The notes beneath the pieces were generated by a model. It saw nothing but the letters and a program-made list of their open reading frames with translations. It was not told the DNA's origin and did not search any database. A program made the position numbers and the translations under genes. Positions 32,848 through 42,067 of a DNA stretch of 64,000 nucleotides are shown here, piece after piece. This stretch comes from Burkholderia sp. Bp8992 (lineage in GTDB: Bacteria > Pseudomonadota > Gammaproteobacteria > Burkholderiales > Burkholderiaceae). Where the stretch lies: positions 356,661-420,660 of the forward strand of contig NZ_QTQI01000005.1 in assembly GCF_003853705.1 (NCBI RefSeq), given 5' to 3'. Numbering within the stretch: position 1 is the stretch's first letter; each line of letters opens with the position of its first letter.

Positions 32848-33753
32848 CTACTGCTGACGTTGCATCAGCAGGGGGAGCTCTCTTTTCAGCAGGTCGACGA
32901 CGGTGCGCACGCGCGGCGGCAGCGGCCGCTGCGCGTGCACCAGCACATTGAGCGGGAAGTCGGGGATGTCGTATTGCGGCAGGAGGCGGACGAGCCGGCC
33001 GTGCGCGAGCGCGCCGGCGCAAGCCGGGTGCTGAACCACGCCGATACCGCCGCCCGCCGCGATCGTGTCGAACATCGGGTGCCAGTGGCTGGTGGTCATG
33101 ATCGTCTGGATTCGCGCGTATTCGACTGCGCCGCCGTCGCGCTGCAGCGGCACCTGTTCGTTCGCGAACACGCCTTTCACGCGGATGAACGGATGGTGCG
33201 CGAGATCGGCTTTCGTACCGATCGGGTCGTGCCGATCCAGATACGACGGTGCGGCGACGAGCACGCGGCCGACCGCGCCGAGCGCGTACGCGACGAACCC
33301 GCCGTCGCCGAGCTGGCCGACCCGGATCGAAATGTCGACGCCCTCGGTGACCGGATCGACGATATCGTCGTTCAGCACCAGGTCGATGTGCAGTTTCGGA
33401 TACGCGTCGCGGATCTGCATCAGCACGCCCGGCATCACGACCTCGCCAAAGCATTGCGGCGCCGCGAGCCGGATGGTGCCGTCGAGCGCGTTTTCCGTCT
33501 TCGCGACCGACGCGACTGCCATGTCGGCCGCTTCGAGCAGCGCCTTGCTGCGTTCGTAGAAGATGCGGCCTTCCTCCGTGCAGGCGAGGGTGCGTGCACT
33601 GCGCATCAGCAGCCGCGTGCCGAGATGCTTTTCGAGTTTCTCGATGCGCTCGCTGACGGCCGGTTGACCCATGTCGAGATCCCGCGCCGCGCCTGACATC
33701 GTTCCGCGCTCCACGACCCTGACGTAGATGCGCATCGTCGCCAATAAATCCAT
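32848..33753 (-). CDS. LysR-family regulator
   Basis: A 301-residue LysR protein (helix-turn-helix TMSGAARDLDMGQPAVSERI near 18-37; effector domain to the end). ATG 33753 is chosen because upstream codons read as non-homologous sequence. It converges on potE with only 3 bp between stops and is divergent from the glycolipid-binding-family gene at 33971. Its target is unknown; position suggests the divergent gene. Confidence 0.86.
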   Translation of the reverse strand: MDLLATMRIYVRVVERGTMSGAARDLDMGQPAVSERIEKLEKHLGTRLLMRSARTLACTEEGRIFYERSKALLEAADMAVASVAKTENALDGTIRLAAPQCFGEVVMPGVLMQIRDAYPKLHIDLVLNDDIVDPVTEGVDISIRVGQLGDGGFVAYALGAVGRVLVAAPSYLDRHDPIGTKADLAHHPFIRVKGVFANEQVPLQRDGGAVEYARIQTIMTTSHWHPMFDTIAAGGGIGVVQHPACAGALAHGRLVRLLPQYDIPDFPLNVLVHAQRPLPPRVRTVVDLLKRELPLLMQRQQ

Positions 33754-33970
33754 GAAGTCGCGCCTTTTGTCTTCCGGTTCGATTTTTCCGATCGACGGAT
33801 GGTACCAAAGCGGCGTCGGCGCGATGGTATGTGCGGGACCGATACTGACTATCGGCAGGAAGGCAACCGGTGGCGATCGCCGCCCGGCGGATTCGGCCGC
33901 CGGCGCCACGTGTATTCATCGCCACGATGAGCGACAATCGGCTTGCGCGCGACCGACGACAGGAGACGAC

Positions 33971-34552
33971 ATGACGCAACAGGACGAAGCCGTGCGCACG
34001 CGCTGCGTCGCATGGCAGATCGTGCGGACGTGGCACGCGTGCGAATGGTGCCGGCTCGTCGAATCGCCCTCGGGCATCGACCTGTCGGGTTCGGTATCGG
34101 GGGCGATCGACGGCACGCCGTTTCGCGTCGACTACGCGATTGCATGTGGTGCCGACTGGCTGACGCGTTCGGCGCGCGTGACACGTTGGGCCGGCACGAC
34201 GCAGCAGCAGTGGGACATCGCCTGCGACGCAGGCCAATGGACGATCGACGGCGTCGAGGCGCCGGCACTGGCGGGCGCGACCGATATCGACCTCGGTTTC
34301 AGCCCGTCGACCAATACGCTGCCGATCCGGCGGCTCGCGCTCGCCGTCGGCGAATCGGCCGTGATCCGCACGGCGTGGCTGCGTTTTCCGGATTTCGCGA
34401 TCGTACGCGGCGAGCAGCGCTATACGCGTACGGCGCCAGGCGTGTATCGCTACGAGAGCGGCACGTACGCGGCCGATATCGCGATCGACGATGCGGGCCT
34501 CGTCACCGACTACGACGAGTGGCGGCGCATCGGCGCCGCGCCCGCGCCATAA
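33971..34552 (+). CDS. Putative glycolipid-binding family protein (DUF1089-like)
   Basis: A 193-residue cytoplasmic protein. The pattern CEWCRLVESPSGIDLSGSVS, DYAIACGADWLTRSARV, DLGFSPSTNTLPIRRL and the C-terminal YRYESGTYAADIAID agree with the putative glycolipid-binding family, whose fold is a beta-barrel-like lipid-binding structure. The biochemical role is not established. Start ATG 33971 follows AGGAGA. It ends 3 bp before the stop of the convergent binding-protein gene. Confidence 0.72.
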   Translation: MTQQDEAVRTRCVAWQIVRTWHACEWCRLVESPSGIDLSGSVSGAIDGTPFRVDYAIACGADWLTRSARVTRWAGTTQQQWDIACDAGQWTIDGVEAPALAGATDIDLGFSPSTNTLPIRRLALAVGESAVIRTAWLRFPDFAIVRGEQRYTRTAPGVYRYESGTYAADIAIDDAGLVTDYDEWRRIGAAPAP

Positions 34553-34555
34553 GCG

Positions 34556-35548
34556 TCAGCGCGCGCTGGCGACCGACAGCTTGCCGGGAATCAGCTTCAG
34601 CGTGCTGAACGTGTCGGCGATGTTCTGCTGATACGCGACCGTCGCATCGGTGATGGGCTGCACGCCGTAGCCGGCGCGCTTGAGCGCGACTTCGAGCGTC
34701 GGCGCGTCGAGGCCGACGAGCGGCGACAGCTGGGTGGCGACCTCGGGGACGTGATCGCGCGCCCAGCGGTCGACCGCGTCGACTTCGTCGAGCAGCGTGC
34801 GCAGCACCTGCGGGTGGGCAGCCGCATACTTGCGCGCGGCGAGGTAGTACTGCGTGTTGCGCACGAGCCCGTCGCCGTTCGCGACCACGCGCGCGCCGAG
34901 CTGTCGCTCGGCGGCGGCGAAGTACGGGTCCCAGATCACCCACGCATCGATACTGCGCTGCACGAACGCGGCGCGCGCGTCGGCGGGCGTCAGGTAGATC
35001 GGCTGGATGTCCGCATACGTGAGGCCCGCGCGTTCGAGCGCCTTCACGAGCAGGAAGTGGACGTTCGAACCCTTGTTGAATGCGACCTTCTTGCCGCGCA
35101 GTTGCGCGACGGTGCGGATCGGCGAGTCGGGCAGCACGATGATCGCCTCGCCCTGCGGCGCGGGCGGCTCGTTGCCGATATAGACGAAATCGACGCCGCC
35201 GGCCTGCGCGAAGATCGGCGGCGTCTCGCCGACCGTGCCGACGTCGATCGCGCCCGCGTTCAGCCCTTCGAGCAGTTGCGGGCCGGCCGGGAATTCGAGC
35301 CATTGCACGGTGACGCCCTGGCTCGCGAGACGCTTCTCGAGCGTGCCGCGAGCCTTGAGCACGACGAAGTTGCCGTACTTCTGGAAGCCGATGCGCAGCC
35401 GCGTGCCGGTGTCGTCGGCCAGCGCGGGCCGTGCCGCGAGCGGCCCGAGCGCAAGCCCGGCCAGGCCGGCGGCCGCGCCCTGCAGCCATTGGCGGCGGTG
35501 CGGGCTCGCCAGGGTCGTTTCAACGTCGGTGTGCGGTGTGTCGTTCAT
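34556..35548 (-). CDS. SsuA-like sulfonate ABC-transporter binding protein (orphan)
   Basis: A 330-residue periplasmic binding protein of the aliphatic sulfonate/taurine/nitrate group: RIGFQKYGNFVVLKARGTLE, EFPAGPQLLEGLNAGAIDVG, TVGETPPIFAQAGG and FNKGSNVHFLLVKALE are typical of SsuA. The N-terminus RRQWLQGAAAGLAGLALG resembles a Tat signal. No permease or ATPase gene is adjacent, so it may feed the ABC importer at 40.3-44.0 kb. Role in sulfur scavenging inferred from family and neighbourhood. Confidence 0.85.
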   Translation of the reverse strand: MNDTPHTDVETTLASPHRRQWLQGAAAGLAGLALGPLAARPALADDTGTRLRIGFQKYGNFVVLKARGTLEKRLASQGVTVQWLEFPAGPQLLEGLNAGAIDVGTVGETPPIFAQAGGVDFVYIGNEPPAPQGEAIIVLPDSPIRTVAQLRGKKVAFNKGSNVHFLLVKALERAGLTYADIQPIYLTPADARAAFVQRSIDAWVIWDPYFAAAERQLGARVVANGDGLVRNTQYYLAARKYAAAHPQVLRTLLDEVDAVDRWARDHVPEVATQLSPLVGLDAPTLEVALKRAGYGVQPITDATVAYQQNIADTFSTLKLIPGKLSVASAR

Positions 35549-35730
35549 CGGGCCATCCTGCGTGCGGGTTCACGGGCCGCGCACAGGGACGGCGCGGCCG
35601 ACGCGAGGCAGGGCCGGATGCGGGCGCTGCACGCAACCGGCCGGCCCGCGCCGGACTCAGGACGATACGGCCGCACCGGCCGGTGGCCAACCAACGAATG
35701 CGTATATGCAAATCAGCGGCGCGGCGGTGC

Positions 35731-36138
35731 TCAATCGGTGCCGGCCGCGCTTTCCTCGATCGAGTCGACCCGATCCGGATAGAACGCGAGGTGCCCGCGA
35801 ATCGCTTCGACGGCCGGATAAGGATGCTCGTAGGTCCAGACGGCGTTGTTCGAGCGTTCGCCGCCGGCCGCGATCGAGTAGTACGCGCAGTCGCCCTTGT
35901 ACGGGCAATAGGTGGCATGGTCGGTGCGTTGCAGCAGCGACATGTCGGCATCTTCGCGCGGCAGGTAGAGCACGGCCGGATAGCTGGCCTCGCGCAACGC
36001 GAGCGCGCGGCGCGTATCGGCGACGACCTTGCCGGCCACCGTCACCACCACGCGCCGCGGATGCGGCTCGATCGTGATCGGATGATCGGGGCCCGGCGAT
36101 TTCACGGGACGAGCGGGCGTATCGGGACTGATCGACAT
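35731..36138 (-). CDS. DUF427-family protein
   Basis: A 135-residue protein with the DUF427 fold: ITIEPHPRRVVVTVAGKVVA, ALREASYPAVLYLPREDADM and TYCPYKGDCAYYSI are characteristic, with the C-terminal VAFYP-like segment reading LAFYPDRVDS. Function in the family is not established. The start at 36138 has a strong GGAGGATCCACG leader. It follows on the opposite strand from the binding protein at 36439, sharing a 300-bp divergent region. Confidence 0.8.
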   Translation of the reverse strand: MSISPDTPARPVKSPGPDHPITIEPHPRRVVVTVAGKVVADTRRALALREASYPAVLYLPREDADMSLLQRTDHATYCPYKGDCAYYSIAAGGERSNNAVWTYEHPYPAVEAIRGHLAFYPDRVDSIEESAAGTD

Positions 36139-36438
36139 CGTGGATCCTCCAGGACGCGGCGGCGCAGCGGCACCGGGCGGATCCCGGCGCGCCGGTGCCG
36201 GCGTTTGCCAGCCGATACGATGCGCTCATTCCGGAAAGTCTGCAGGGGGCCGGAAGGCAGCCGCGCGAAAGGCGGCAGGATCGTGCGTCCGGCGCTCGCG
36301 CGGACGTTTCCATGCACGGGCAGCGGGATGCATCGGCGACGATAAGCATCGCCGAATTAATTGGTAAGCGATCGGCGGGAGGCGCGCGAAGATCGGCCGT
36401 CGTCATTCGCATGACAGTCATCCTTTCTCTCCGCCACC
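36139..36438. promoter_or_regulatory. Divergent promoter region, 300 bp
   Basis: Lies between the DUF427 gene and the DppA-like gene. It contains an inverted repeat TCGGCGA (36333-36339) / TCGCCGA (36349-36355) followed by an AT-rich patch (about 36353-36370) that would suit a promoter reading rightwards. No regulator is assigned. Confidence 0.4.
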
Positions 36439-38100
36439 ATGAAGAACGCTTACGTTTCGTCAGCCACGCGTCATGCGCGTGGCGTACCGCATGCCGTTGC
36501 CGCACTGCGCTGCATCGCCGCGTCGCTGCTGCTCGCCGGTGCCGCGACCCAGGCGCTGGCCGCGCCGACCGGCAAGACGCTCGTGTACTGCACCGAAGGC
36601 AGCCCGGCCGGTTTCGATCCGGGCCAGCACACGACGAGCACCGACTTCGACGCGAGCACGTACCCGATCTACAACGGGCTCGTGCAGTTCAAGCGCGGCA
36701 CGCTCGATCTCGAACCGGCGCTCGCGACGAGCTGGGACGTGTCGCCCGACCAGCGCACGATCACGTTTCATTTGCGGCGCGGCGTGAAATTCCAGACGAC
36801 CGCATGGTTCAAGCCGACGCGGCCGTTCCAGGCCGACGACGTCGTGTTCACGTTTCGCCGCATGCTCGATCCGGACGATCCGTTCCGCAAGGCCTACCCG
36901 GTCAGCTTCCCGTATTTCAGCGATCTCGGTTTCGACCGCAACGTCGAGCGCATCGAGAAAGTCGACGACTACACGGTGCGCTTCGTGCTGAAGACACCCG
37001 ACGTCGTGTTCGTGCGCAACCTCGCGATGGCGTTCGCGTCGGTGCTGTCGGCCGAATATGCGTCGCAGCTTGCCGAACGTCATCGTGAGTCGGACATCAA
37101 CCAGTTCCCGGTCGGCACGGGGCCGTTCCTGCTGCGCTCGTACCAGAAGGATGCGCTGATCCGCTACGACGCAAATCCCGACTACTGGAAGCCGGACGAC
37201 GTGAAGCTCGGGCGCCTCGTGTTCGCGATCACGCCCGATCCGGCCGCGCGCCTGCAGAAGCTCGTGGCCGGCGAGTGCCAGGTATCGGCGTTTCCGCGCC
37301 CGGCCGATCTCGAGACGGTGCGGCGCGACCCGAAGCTGTCGCTGTTTTCGGGGACGGGCTTCAACGTCGGCTTCGTCGCGTACAACACGCAGCATCCGCC
37401 GCTCGATCGCGTTGACGTGCGGCGCGCGCTCGACATCGCGATCGACAAGACGGCGATCATCAGGACCGTGTTCAACGGCGATGCGACGATCGCGACGAAT
37501 CCGATGCCGCCCTCGCAATGGTCGTACAACCCGCGCCTGAAGGATGCGCCGCGCGATCCGGCCGCCGCGAAGGCGCTGCTCGCGCAGGCCGGGTTCCCGA
37601 ACGGCTTCGACCTGACGCTGTGGGCGATGCCGGTGCAGCGGCCGTACAACCCGAATGCACAATTGATGGCGCAGCTGATCCAGCAGGACTGGGCGAAGAT
37701 CGGCGTGCGCGCGAAGATCGTCAGCTACGAATGGGGCGAATACAACCGCCGCGCGAAGCACGACGGCCAGCATGACGCGATCCTGTACGGCTGGTCGGGC
37801 GACAACGGCGACCCCGACAACTGGCTCGGCACGCTGCTCGGCTGCGACGCCGTGCACGGCAGCAATCTCGCGAAGTGGTGCAATCAGGATTTCGAACGAC
37901 TCGTTACCGCCGCGCGTTCGAACGGGGACGTCGCGAAGCGCACGTCGCTGTACGAGCAGGCGCAGGTCGTGTTCAAGGATCAGGTGCCGTTCACGCCGAT
38001 CGCGACGTCGATCGTGTCGCTGCCGATCTCCAAACGCGTGCACGGGCTGACGTTCTCGCCGCTCGGCGGACACCGGTTCGACGGCGTGTGGCTCGATTGA
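36439..38100 (+). CDS. Peptide/nickel-type ABC-transporter binding protein (DppA-like)
   Basis: A 553-residue periplasmic protein of the SBP_bac_5 family. Signal peptide ends about residue 34-35 (TQALAA). KTLVYCTEGSPAGFDPGQHT is the DppA-like start, and LEPALATSWDVSPDQRTITF and VGTGPFLLRSYQKDALIRYD are family hallmarks. No DppBCDF genes are adjacent, so the protein must work with a permease encoded elsewhere. Ligand could be a dipeptide, haem or another small molecule. The hairpin at 38111-38134 follows. Confidence 0.87.
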   Translation: MKNAYVSSATRHARGVPHAVAALRCIAASLLLAGAATQALAAPTGKTLVYCTEGSPAGFDPGQHTTSTDFDASTYPIYNGLVQFKRGTLDLEPALATSWDVSPDQRTITFHLRRGVKFQTTAWFKPTRPFQADDVVFTFRRMLDPDDPFRKAYPVSFPYFSDLGFDRNVERIEKVDDYTVRFVLKTPDVVFVRNLAMAFASVLSAEYASQLAERHRESDINQFPVGTGPFLLRSYQKDALIRYDANPDYWKPDDVKLGRLVFAITPDPAARLQKLVAGECQVSAFPRPADLETVRRDPKLSLFSGTGFNVGFVAYNTQHPPLDRVDVRRALDIAIDKTAIIRTVFNGDATIATNPMPPSQWSYNPRLKDAPRDPAAAKALLAQAGFPNGFDLTLWAMPVQRPYNPNAQLMAQLIQQDWAKIGVRAKIVSYEWGEYNRRAKHDGQHDAILYGWSGDNGDPDNWLGTLLGCDAVHGSNLAKWCNQDFERLVTAARSNGDVAKRTSLYEQAQVVFKDQVPFTPIATSIVSLPISKRVHGLTFSPLGGHRFDGVWLD

Positions 38101-38110
38101 TGGAGGAACA

Positions 38111-38134
38111 GCCGGCGCGCGCGTGCGCGCCGGC
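38111..38134. terminator. Strong GC hairpin between convergent genes
   Basis: GCCGGCGCGC and GCGCGCCGGC form a perfect 10-bp stem with a 4-nt loop, between the DppA-like gene and the convergent dioxygenase gene. Shared terminator likely. Confidence 0.65.
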
Positions 38135-38144
38135 GTTCGCTGCG

Positions 38145-39092
38145 TCAGTTCAGTGCGACGGCGGCCGCCGCTTCGACCGGCGAGCCTTCGAGTGCGACCG
38201 AAGGACGGCCATCGGGGCCGACCGGCACGTCGCCGATGAGCGTCGTGCGGTAGAGCTGGCGGTCGAAGTCGAGATCGAAGATGTCGACCGGTGCGAGATG
38301 CGCGGTCGCGCGGTTGTCCCAGAACGCGATGCTGCGCGGCTCCCACTTGAAGCGGATCGTGAATTCCGGCCGCGTCACGTGTTCCCACAGCAGTTCGAGC
38401 AACGCCTGGCTTTCGCGCGGCGTCAGCCCGACGATCGATTTCAGGAAGCTCGGGCTCACGTACAGCGCGCGTTCGCCCGTCTCCGGGTGCACGCGCACGA
38501 GCGGATGCTCGGTCACGAGCGGGCGGCGTTCGACCGCCGCGTCGAATGCGCCGGTGGCGCGCGCACCGGCCGGCGGCGTGAAGCGGTGAACGCCGCGCAA
38601 GCCGTCGACGAAGCCGCGCAGCGGCGCGGACAGCGTCTCGTACGCACGTACCAGGTTCGTCCAGTGCGTGTCGCCGCCGTACGGCGGGATCGTCACGCCG
38701 CGCAGGATCGACGCCCACGGCGGATTCACGGCAGCCGTCACGTCGGTATGCCAGCCGGTCCAGGGCCGGCGCACGGGTTCGCCTTCGAAGCGCGTCGCCT
38801 TGCGATGTTTCGCGATCGAATAGACGGCCGGGTGGCCGTCGACATGGCCGAACACCGGGTGGCCGACCGTCGGTTCGCCGAACTGCGCGGAGAACGCGAC
38901 GTGCTGCTCGTGCGTGAGGAACTGTTCGCGGAAGAAGATGACGCGCCATTGCAGCAAGGCGGCGCGGATCGCCGCGATCTGCGGCGTGGTCAACGGTTGC
39001 GTGAGGTCGACGCCGCGGATTTCCGCGCCGATGTGGGCGGACAGCGGAATCACGTCGACCGGCTGGGCGGCGGGTTCGAGTAGGGCGCTCAT
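38145..39092 (-). CDS. TauD/TfdA-family Fe(II)/2-oxoglutarate dioxygenase
   Basis: A 315-residue dioxygenase. Iron ligands His115-x-Asp117 (GWHTDVT) and distal His265 (DNRATAHLAPVD) are present, with Arg282 for 2-oxoglutarate. Start 39092 chosen because CAGGAGCG precedes it; an upstream in-frame ATG at 39134 has none. It follows the AtsK-like gene on the same strand, so it probably releases sulfite or sulfate from a sulfonate or sulfate ester under sulfur limitation. Substrate unknown. Confidence 0.87.
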   Translation of the reverse strand: MSALLEPAAQPVDVIPLSAHIGAEIRGVDLTQPLTTPQIAAIRAALLQWRVIFFREQFLTHEQHVAFSAQFGEPTVGHPVFGHVDGHPAVYSIAKHRKATRFEGEPVRRPWTGWHTDVTAAVNPPWASILRGVTIPPYGGDTHWTNLVRAYETLSAPLRGFVDGLRGVHRFTPPAGARATGAFDAAVERRPLVTEHPLVRVHPETGERALYVSPSFLKSIVGLTPRESQALLELLWEHVTRPEFTIRFKWEPRSIAFWDNRATAHLAPVDIFDLDFDRQLYRTTLIGDVPVGPDGRPSVALEGSPVEAAAAVALN

Positions 39093-39241
39093 GCGACGCT
39101 CCTGGCGGAAGTGAACGGGGCGGAGAGCCGACATCGTTGCGCGTGCAAGTGTCGGTGCGGCGGCAGGAAGCTCATGATCGGGGCTCCGGTAGGACAGGCG
39201 CGGCGGCGCGCGGGACGTGGCGCCGCCGCGAGAGACGGGCG

Positions 39242-40195
39242 TTACTGCAGCGTCGCACCCGGCCCTTTCAGCACGATGCTCCGGCGACCGTCGATGCCGG
39301 CCGGCACGTCGCCGTGAACGGTAGCGCGGCGCACGACGCGGCGTGCATCGCCGTAGTCGTTGATCGCGTAGTGCTGCGTCGCACGGTTGTCCCAGATCGC
39401 GACGTCGCCTTCCTGCCAGCTCCAGCGCACGGTGTTCTCGAGACGCGTCACGTGCTCGTGGAAGACCTGCAGCAGGTGCGCGGAATCCTGCGACGACAGC
39501 CCCTTGAGCCGCTGCACGAAGTGGCCGAGCACGAGCGTGCGCTCGCCGGTTTCCGGATGCACGCGCACGACCGGATGCTCGGTTTCATAGACGGTCGACG
39601 TGAACACTTCGCGGTAGCGTTTCAGTTGCGTGTCGTCGGCATGCACATGGGTCGACGCGTAGTCGTAGGCGTTGGTGTGCAGCGCCCACAGCGTGTCGGC
39701 GAGCGCGCGCAGCGGGTCGGGGAGATGCGCGTACGCGGCGGCCGTATTGGCCCACACGGTATCGCCGCCGAACGGCGGAATCACGACCGCGCGCAGGATC
39801 GAGATCTTCGGGTATGCATCGACGAACGTCACGTCGGTGTGCCACGAATTGGCGCGCGCGCCGTGCGCGGAATCGAGTTCGAGCAGATGGGCGCTGCCGT
39901 CGACGGACGGCACGGTCGGGTGTGCGACGGTATCGCCGAAGCGGCGTGCGAACGCTTCCTGCGCGGTGTCGTCGAGATGATGCTGGCCGCGGAAGAACAG
40001 CACCTTGTGGCGCAGCAGCGCCGCGTGGACCGCGTCGAACGTCGCGTCGTCGAGTGTGGCCGACAGCCGGACGCCGGCGATTTCGGCGCCGATCCGGCCG
40101 GCGACCTGGCGAAGCTGAAGCGGAACGGCGGCCGTGCGCGGCGCGGCGTGCGAAGCATGCGAAGACGGTTGTGCGGCGTGCTGGACTTCGGACAT
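39242..40195 (-). CDS. atsK: AtsK-type alkylsulfatase (Fe(II)/2-oxoglutarate dioxygenase)
   Basis: Oxygenolytically cleaves alkyl sulfate esters to the aldehyde and sulfate. The 317-residue sequence closely follows Pseudomonas putida AtsK: VAGRIGAEIAGVRLS, VLFFRGQHHLDD, ANSWHTDVTFVDAYPK (iron ligands His119, Asp121), VFTSTVYETEHPVVRVHPET, and RLENTVRWSWQEGDVAIWDN with His275 in ATQHYAINDYG. It is downstream of an ABC importer on the same strand, as in the P. putida ats cluster; the 133-bp gap may contain its own promoter. Confidence 0.9.
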   Translation of the reverse strand: MSEVQHAAQPSSHASHAAPRTAAVPLQLRQVAGRIGAEIAGVRLSATLDDATFDAVHAALLRHKVLFFRGQHHLDDTAQEAFARRFGDTVAHPTVPSVDGSAHLLELDSAHGARANSWHTDVTFVDAYPKISILRAVVIPPFGGDTVWANTAAAYAHLPDPLRALADTLWALHTNAYDYASTHVHADDTQLKRYREVFTSTVYETEHPVVRVHPETGERTLVLGHFVQRLKGLSSQDSAHLLQVFHEHVTRLENTVRWSWQEGDVAIWDNRATQHYAINDYGDARRVVRRATVHGDVPAGIDGRRSIVLKGPGATLQ

Positions 40196-40328
40196 CGTGA
40201 GTCTCCTGGAGTCGGGTCGGTCGAGTCTCCATTCAAGCAGGGACTGCGCGGAACCGGAACCGATGAATCGTCACAACCTTAGCGTTCCCGCTGTGATGAA
40301 CGATATGTGATACGAAGCAATCGCGCCG

Positions 40329-41174
40329 CTACCATGCGAGCCGCCATTCGCCGATCCGGTGCGGGCGCGGCGTGTCGGGACGCTTGCCGCCCGTGCCGTC
40401 GTTGCGCGGCGGTTCGCTCTCGTCGAAATCGGCGAGCACCGTATCGCGCAAGCGCGCGAATTCCGGCGAATCGCGCCGGCGCGGCCGCGGCAGCGCGACG
40501 TCGACGATGCGTTCGATACGGCCCGGGCGCGGCGCCATCGTGACGACGCGGTCGCCGAGATAGACGGCCTCGTCGACGTCGTGCGTGACGAGCATCATCG
40601 TGATGCGCTCCTGTTCCCAGATGCGCAGCAGTTCGTTCTGCATCCGCGCACGCGTCTGCGCGTCGAGTGCACCGAACGGCTCGTCGAGCAGCAGCACGCG
40701 CGGGCGGTTCACGAGGCCGCGCGCGATCGCGACGCGCTGGGCCATCCCGCCCGACAACTGGTTCGGAAAGGCGTGCTCGAAGCCGTTCAGCCCGACGAGC
40801 GCGACGTGATCCGCGACCGCACGCCGTTTTTCGGCCGCGTCGAGCGGCGCGTTGCGCAGTGCGGCGGAGATGTTCTGTTCGACGGTCAGCCACGGGAACA
40901 GCCGGTGATCCTGGAACACGATCCCGCGCTGCAGCGACGTGTCGCGCACGCGTTCGTCGCCGGCGCGGATCTCGCCTTCGTAGTCGGTGTCGAGCCCGGC
41001 CACCAGCCGCAGCAGGGTCGATTTGCCGCAGCCGCTCGCGCCGACGATCGTGACGAATTCGCCGGCACGCACGTGCAGCGACACGTCGTCGAGCACGGCG
41101 AGCGTCGCGCCGCGTTGTGCGTAGTGCTTGCTCACATGGAGGATGTCGAGCGAATCGGAGGCGAGCGTCGTCAT
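40329..41174 (-). CDS. ABC transporter ATPase, sulfonate/sulfate-ester import
   Basis: A 281-residue SsuB/TauB/NrtD-type ATPase. Walker A GASGCGKST (about 44-52), Q-loop FQDHRLFPW, signature LSGGMAQRVAIARGL, Walker B RVLLLDEPFGALD and the H-loop VTHDVDEAVYL are all intact. It energises the two permeases encoded upstream at 41215 and 42068. The C-terminal 40 residues after RRRDSPEFARL are a variable tail. Confidence 0.9.
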   Translation of the reverse strand: MTTLASDSLDILHVSKHYAQRGATLAVLDDVSLHVRAGEFVTIVGASGCGKSTLLRLVAGLDTDYEGEIRAGDERVRDTSLQRGIVFQDHRLFPWLTVEQNISAALRNAPLDAAEKRRAVADHVALVGLNGFEHAFPNQLSGGMAQRVAIARGLVNRPRVLLLDEPFGALDAQTRARMQNELLRIWEQERITMMLVTHDVDEAVYLGDRVVTMAPRPGRIERIVDVALPRPRRRDSPEFARLRDTVLADFDESEPPRNDGTGGKRPDTPRPHRIGEWRLAW

Positions 41175-41214
41175 GGCAGGGTGATGAAGGTTGTGGCGGA
41201 CAAGGGGCGCAACA

Positions 41215-42036
41215 TCAGCGCGGCAGGTCGCCGCGGCGGGCCAGCACCTTGCGCTCGATCGCCCGTGCGATCGCGTTCAGTGCCCAGCCGGTCACGCCGA
41301 CGACGATGATCCCGAACAGCACGAGATCCATCCGGAACTGCTCGCTGCCGTCGATCAGCGTGTTGCCGATGCCGCTGCCCGCGACCAGCAGGTATTCGGC
41401 ACCGAGCGTCGCGAGCCACGAATAGATCAGGCCGAGATACAGCCCAGTGAAGATCGACGGCAGCGCGGCCGGCAGGATCACGTGGCGAATGAGCTGGAGC
41501 CGCGAGTAGCGCAGCGCGCGGGCGACGTCGACATACGTACGCGGCACCGCGTGAATGCCGTCGCACGTGTGCGCGGCGACGGGCAGCAGCGCGGCGAGCG
41601 ACAGGAACACGACCTTGGCGGCGTCGCCCAGGCCGAACCAGACGGAAATCAGCGGAATCCACGCGAACAGCGAGATCTGCTTGAACGTGTCGAAACTCGG
41701 GCCGACCATGCGCGCGGCGACGCGCGACAGGCCCAGCGCGGCGCCGAGCAGCAGCCCGCCCGTCGCGCCGATTGCGAAGCCGCACGCTTCGCGCGCGAGC
41801 GATGCGGACAAGGCGCGGCCGAGCGCGCCGCTCGTGGCCTGTGCCCATGCGGTGCGCAGCACGTCGGACGGGCCGACGAGCAGCCCGCTTTTCACGAGAT
41901 GGGCGGAAGCGATCGCCCACCAGAGTGCGAACGCCGCGAGCGGCAGCACGAAGCCACGCCAGTCGGGCGCGTGCAGGCGGCGCTCGGGTGTCGCAGCGTC
42001 TTCCGGCGGGAGTGCGGGGTGGGCGGAATCCGGCAT
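41215..42036 (-). CDS. ABC transporter permease, sulfonate/sulfate-ester type (1)
   Basis: A 273-residue BPD-type permease with about six membrane helices. The EAA loop that contacts the ATPase is DVARALRYSRLQLIRHVILP, followed by AALPSIFTGLYLGLIYSW, typical of SsuC/TauC. Starts 31 bp after the stop of the other permease. The N-terminal 25 residues are polar and cytoplasmic. Two different permease genes imply a heterodimeric channel. Confidence 0.88.
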   Translation of the reverse strand: MPDSAHPALPPEDAATPERRLHAPDWRGFVLPLAAFALWWAIASAHLVKSGLLVGPSDVLRTAWAQATSGALGRALSASLAREACGFAIGATGGLLLGAALGLSRVAARMVGPSFDTFKQISLFAWIPLISVWFGLGDAAKVVFLSLAALLPVAAHTCDGIHAVPRTYVDVARALRYSRLQLIRHVILPAALPSIFTGLYLGLIYSWLATLGAEYLLVAGSGIGNTLIDGSEQFRMDLVLFGIIVVGVTGWALNAIARAIERKVLARRGDLPR

Positions 42037-42067
42037 GGGTGACGCTCCTTCGGTTGGGCAGGCCGGA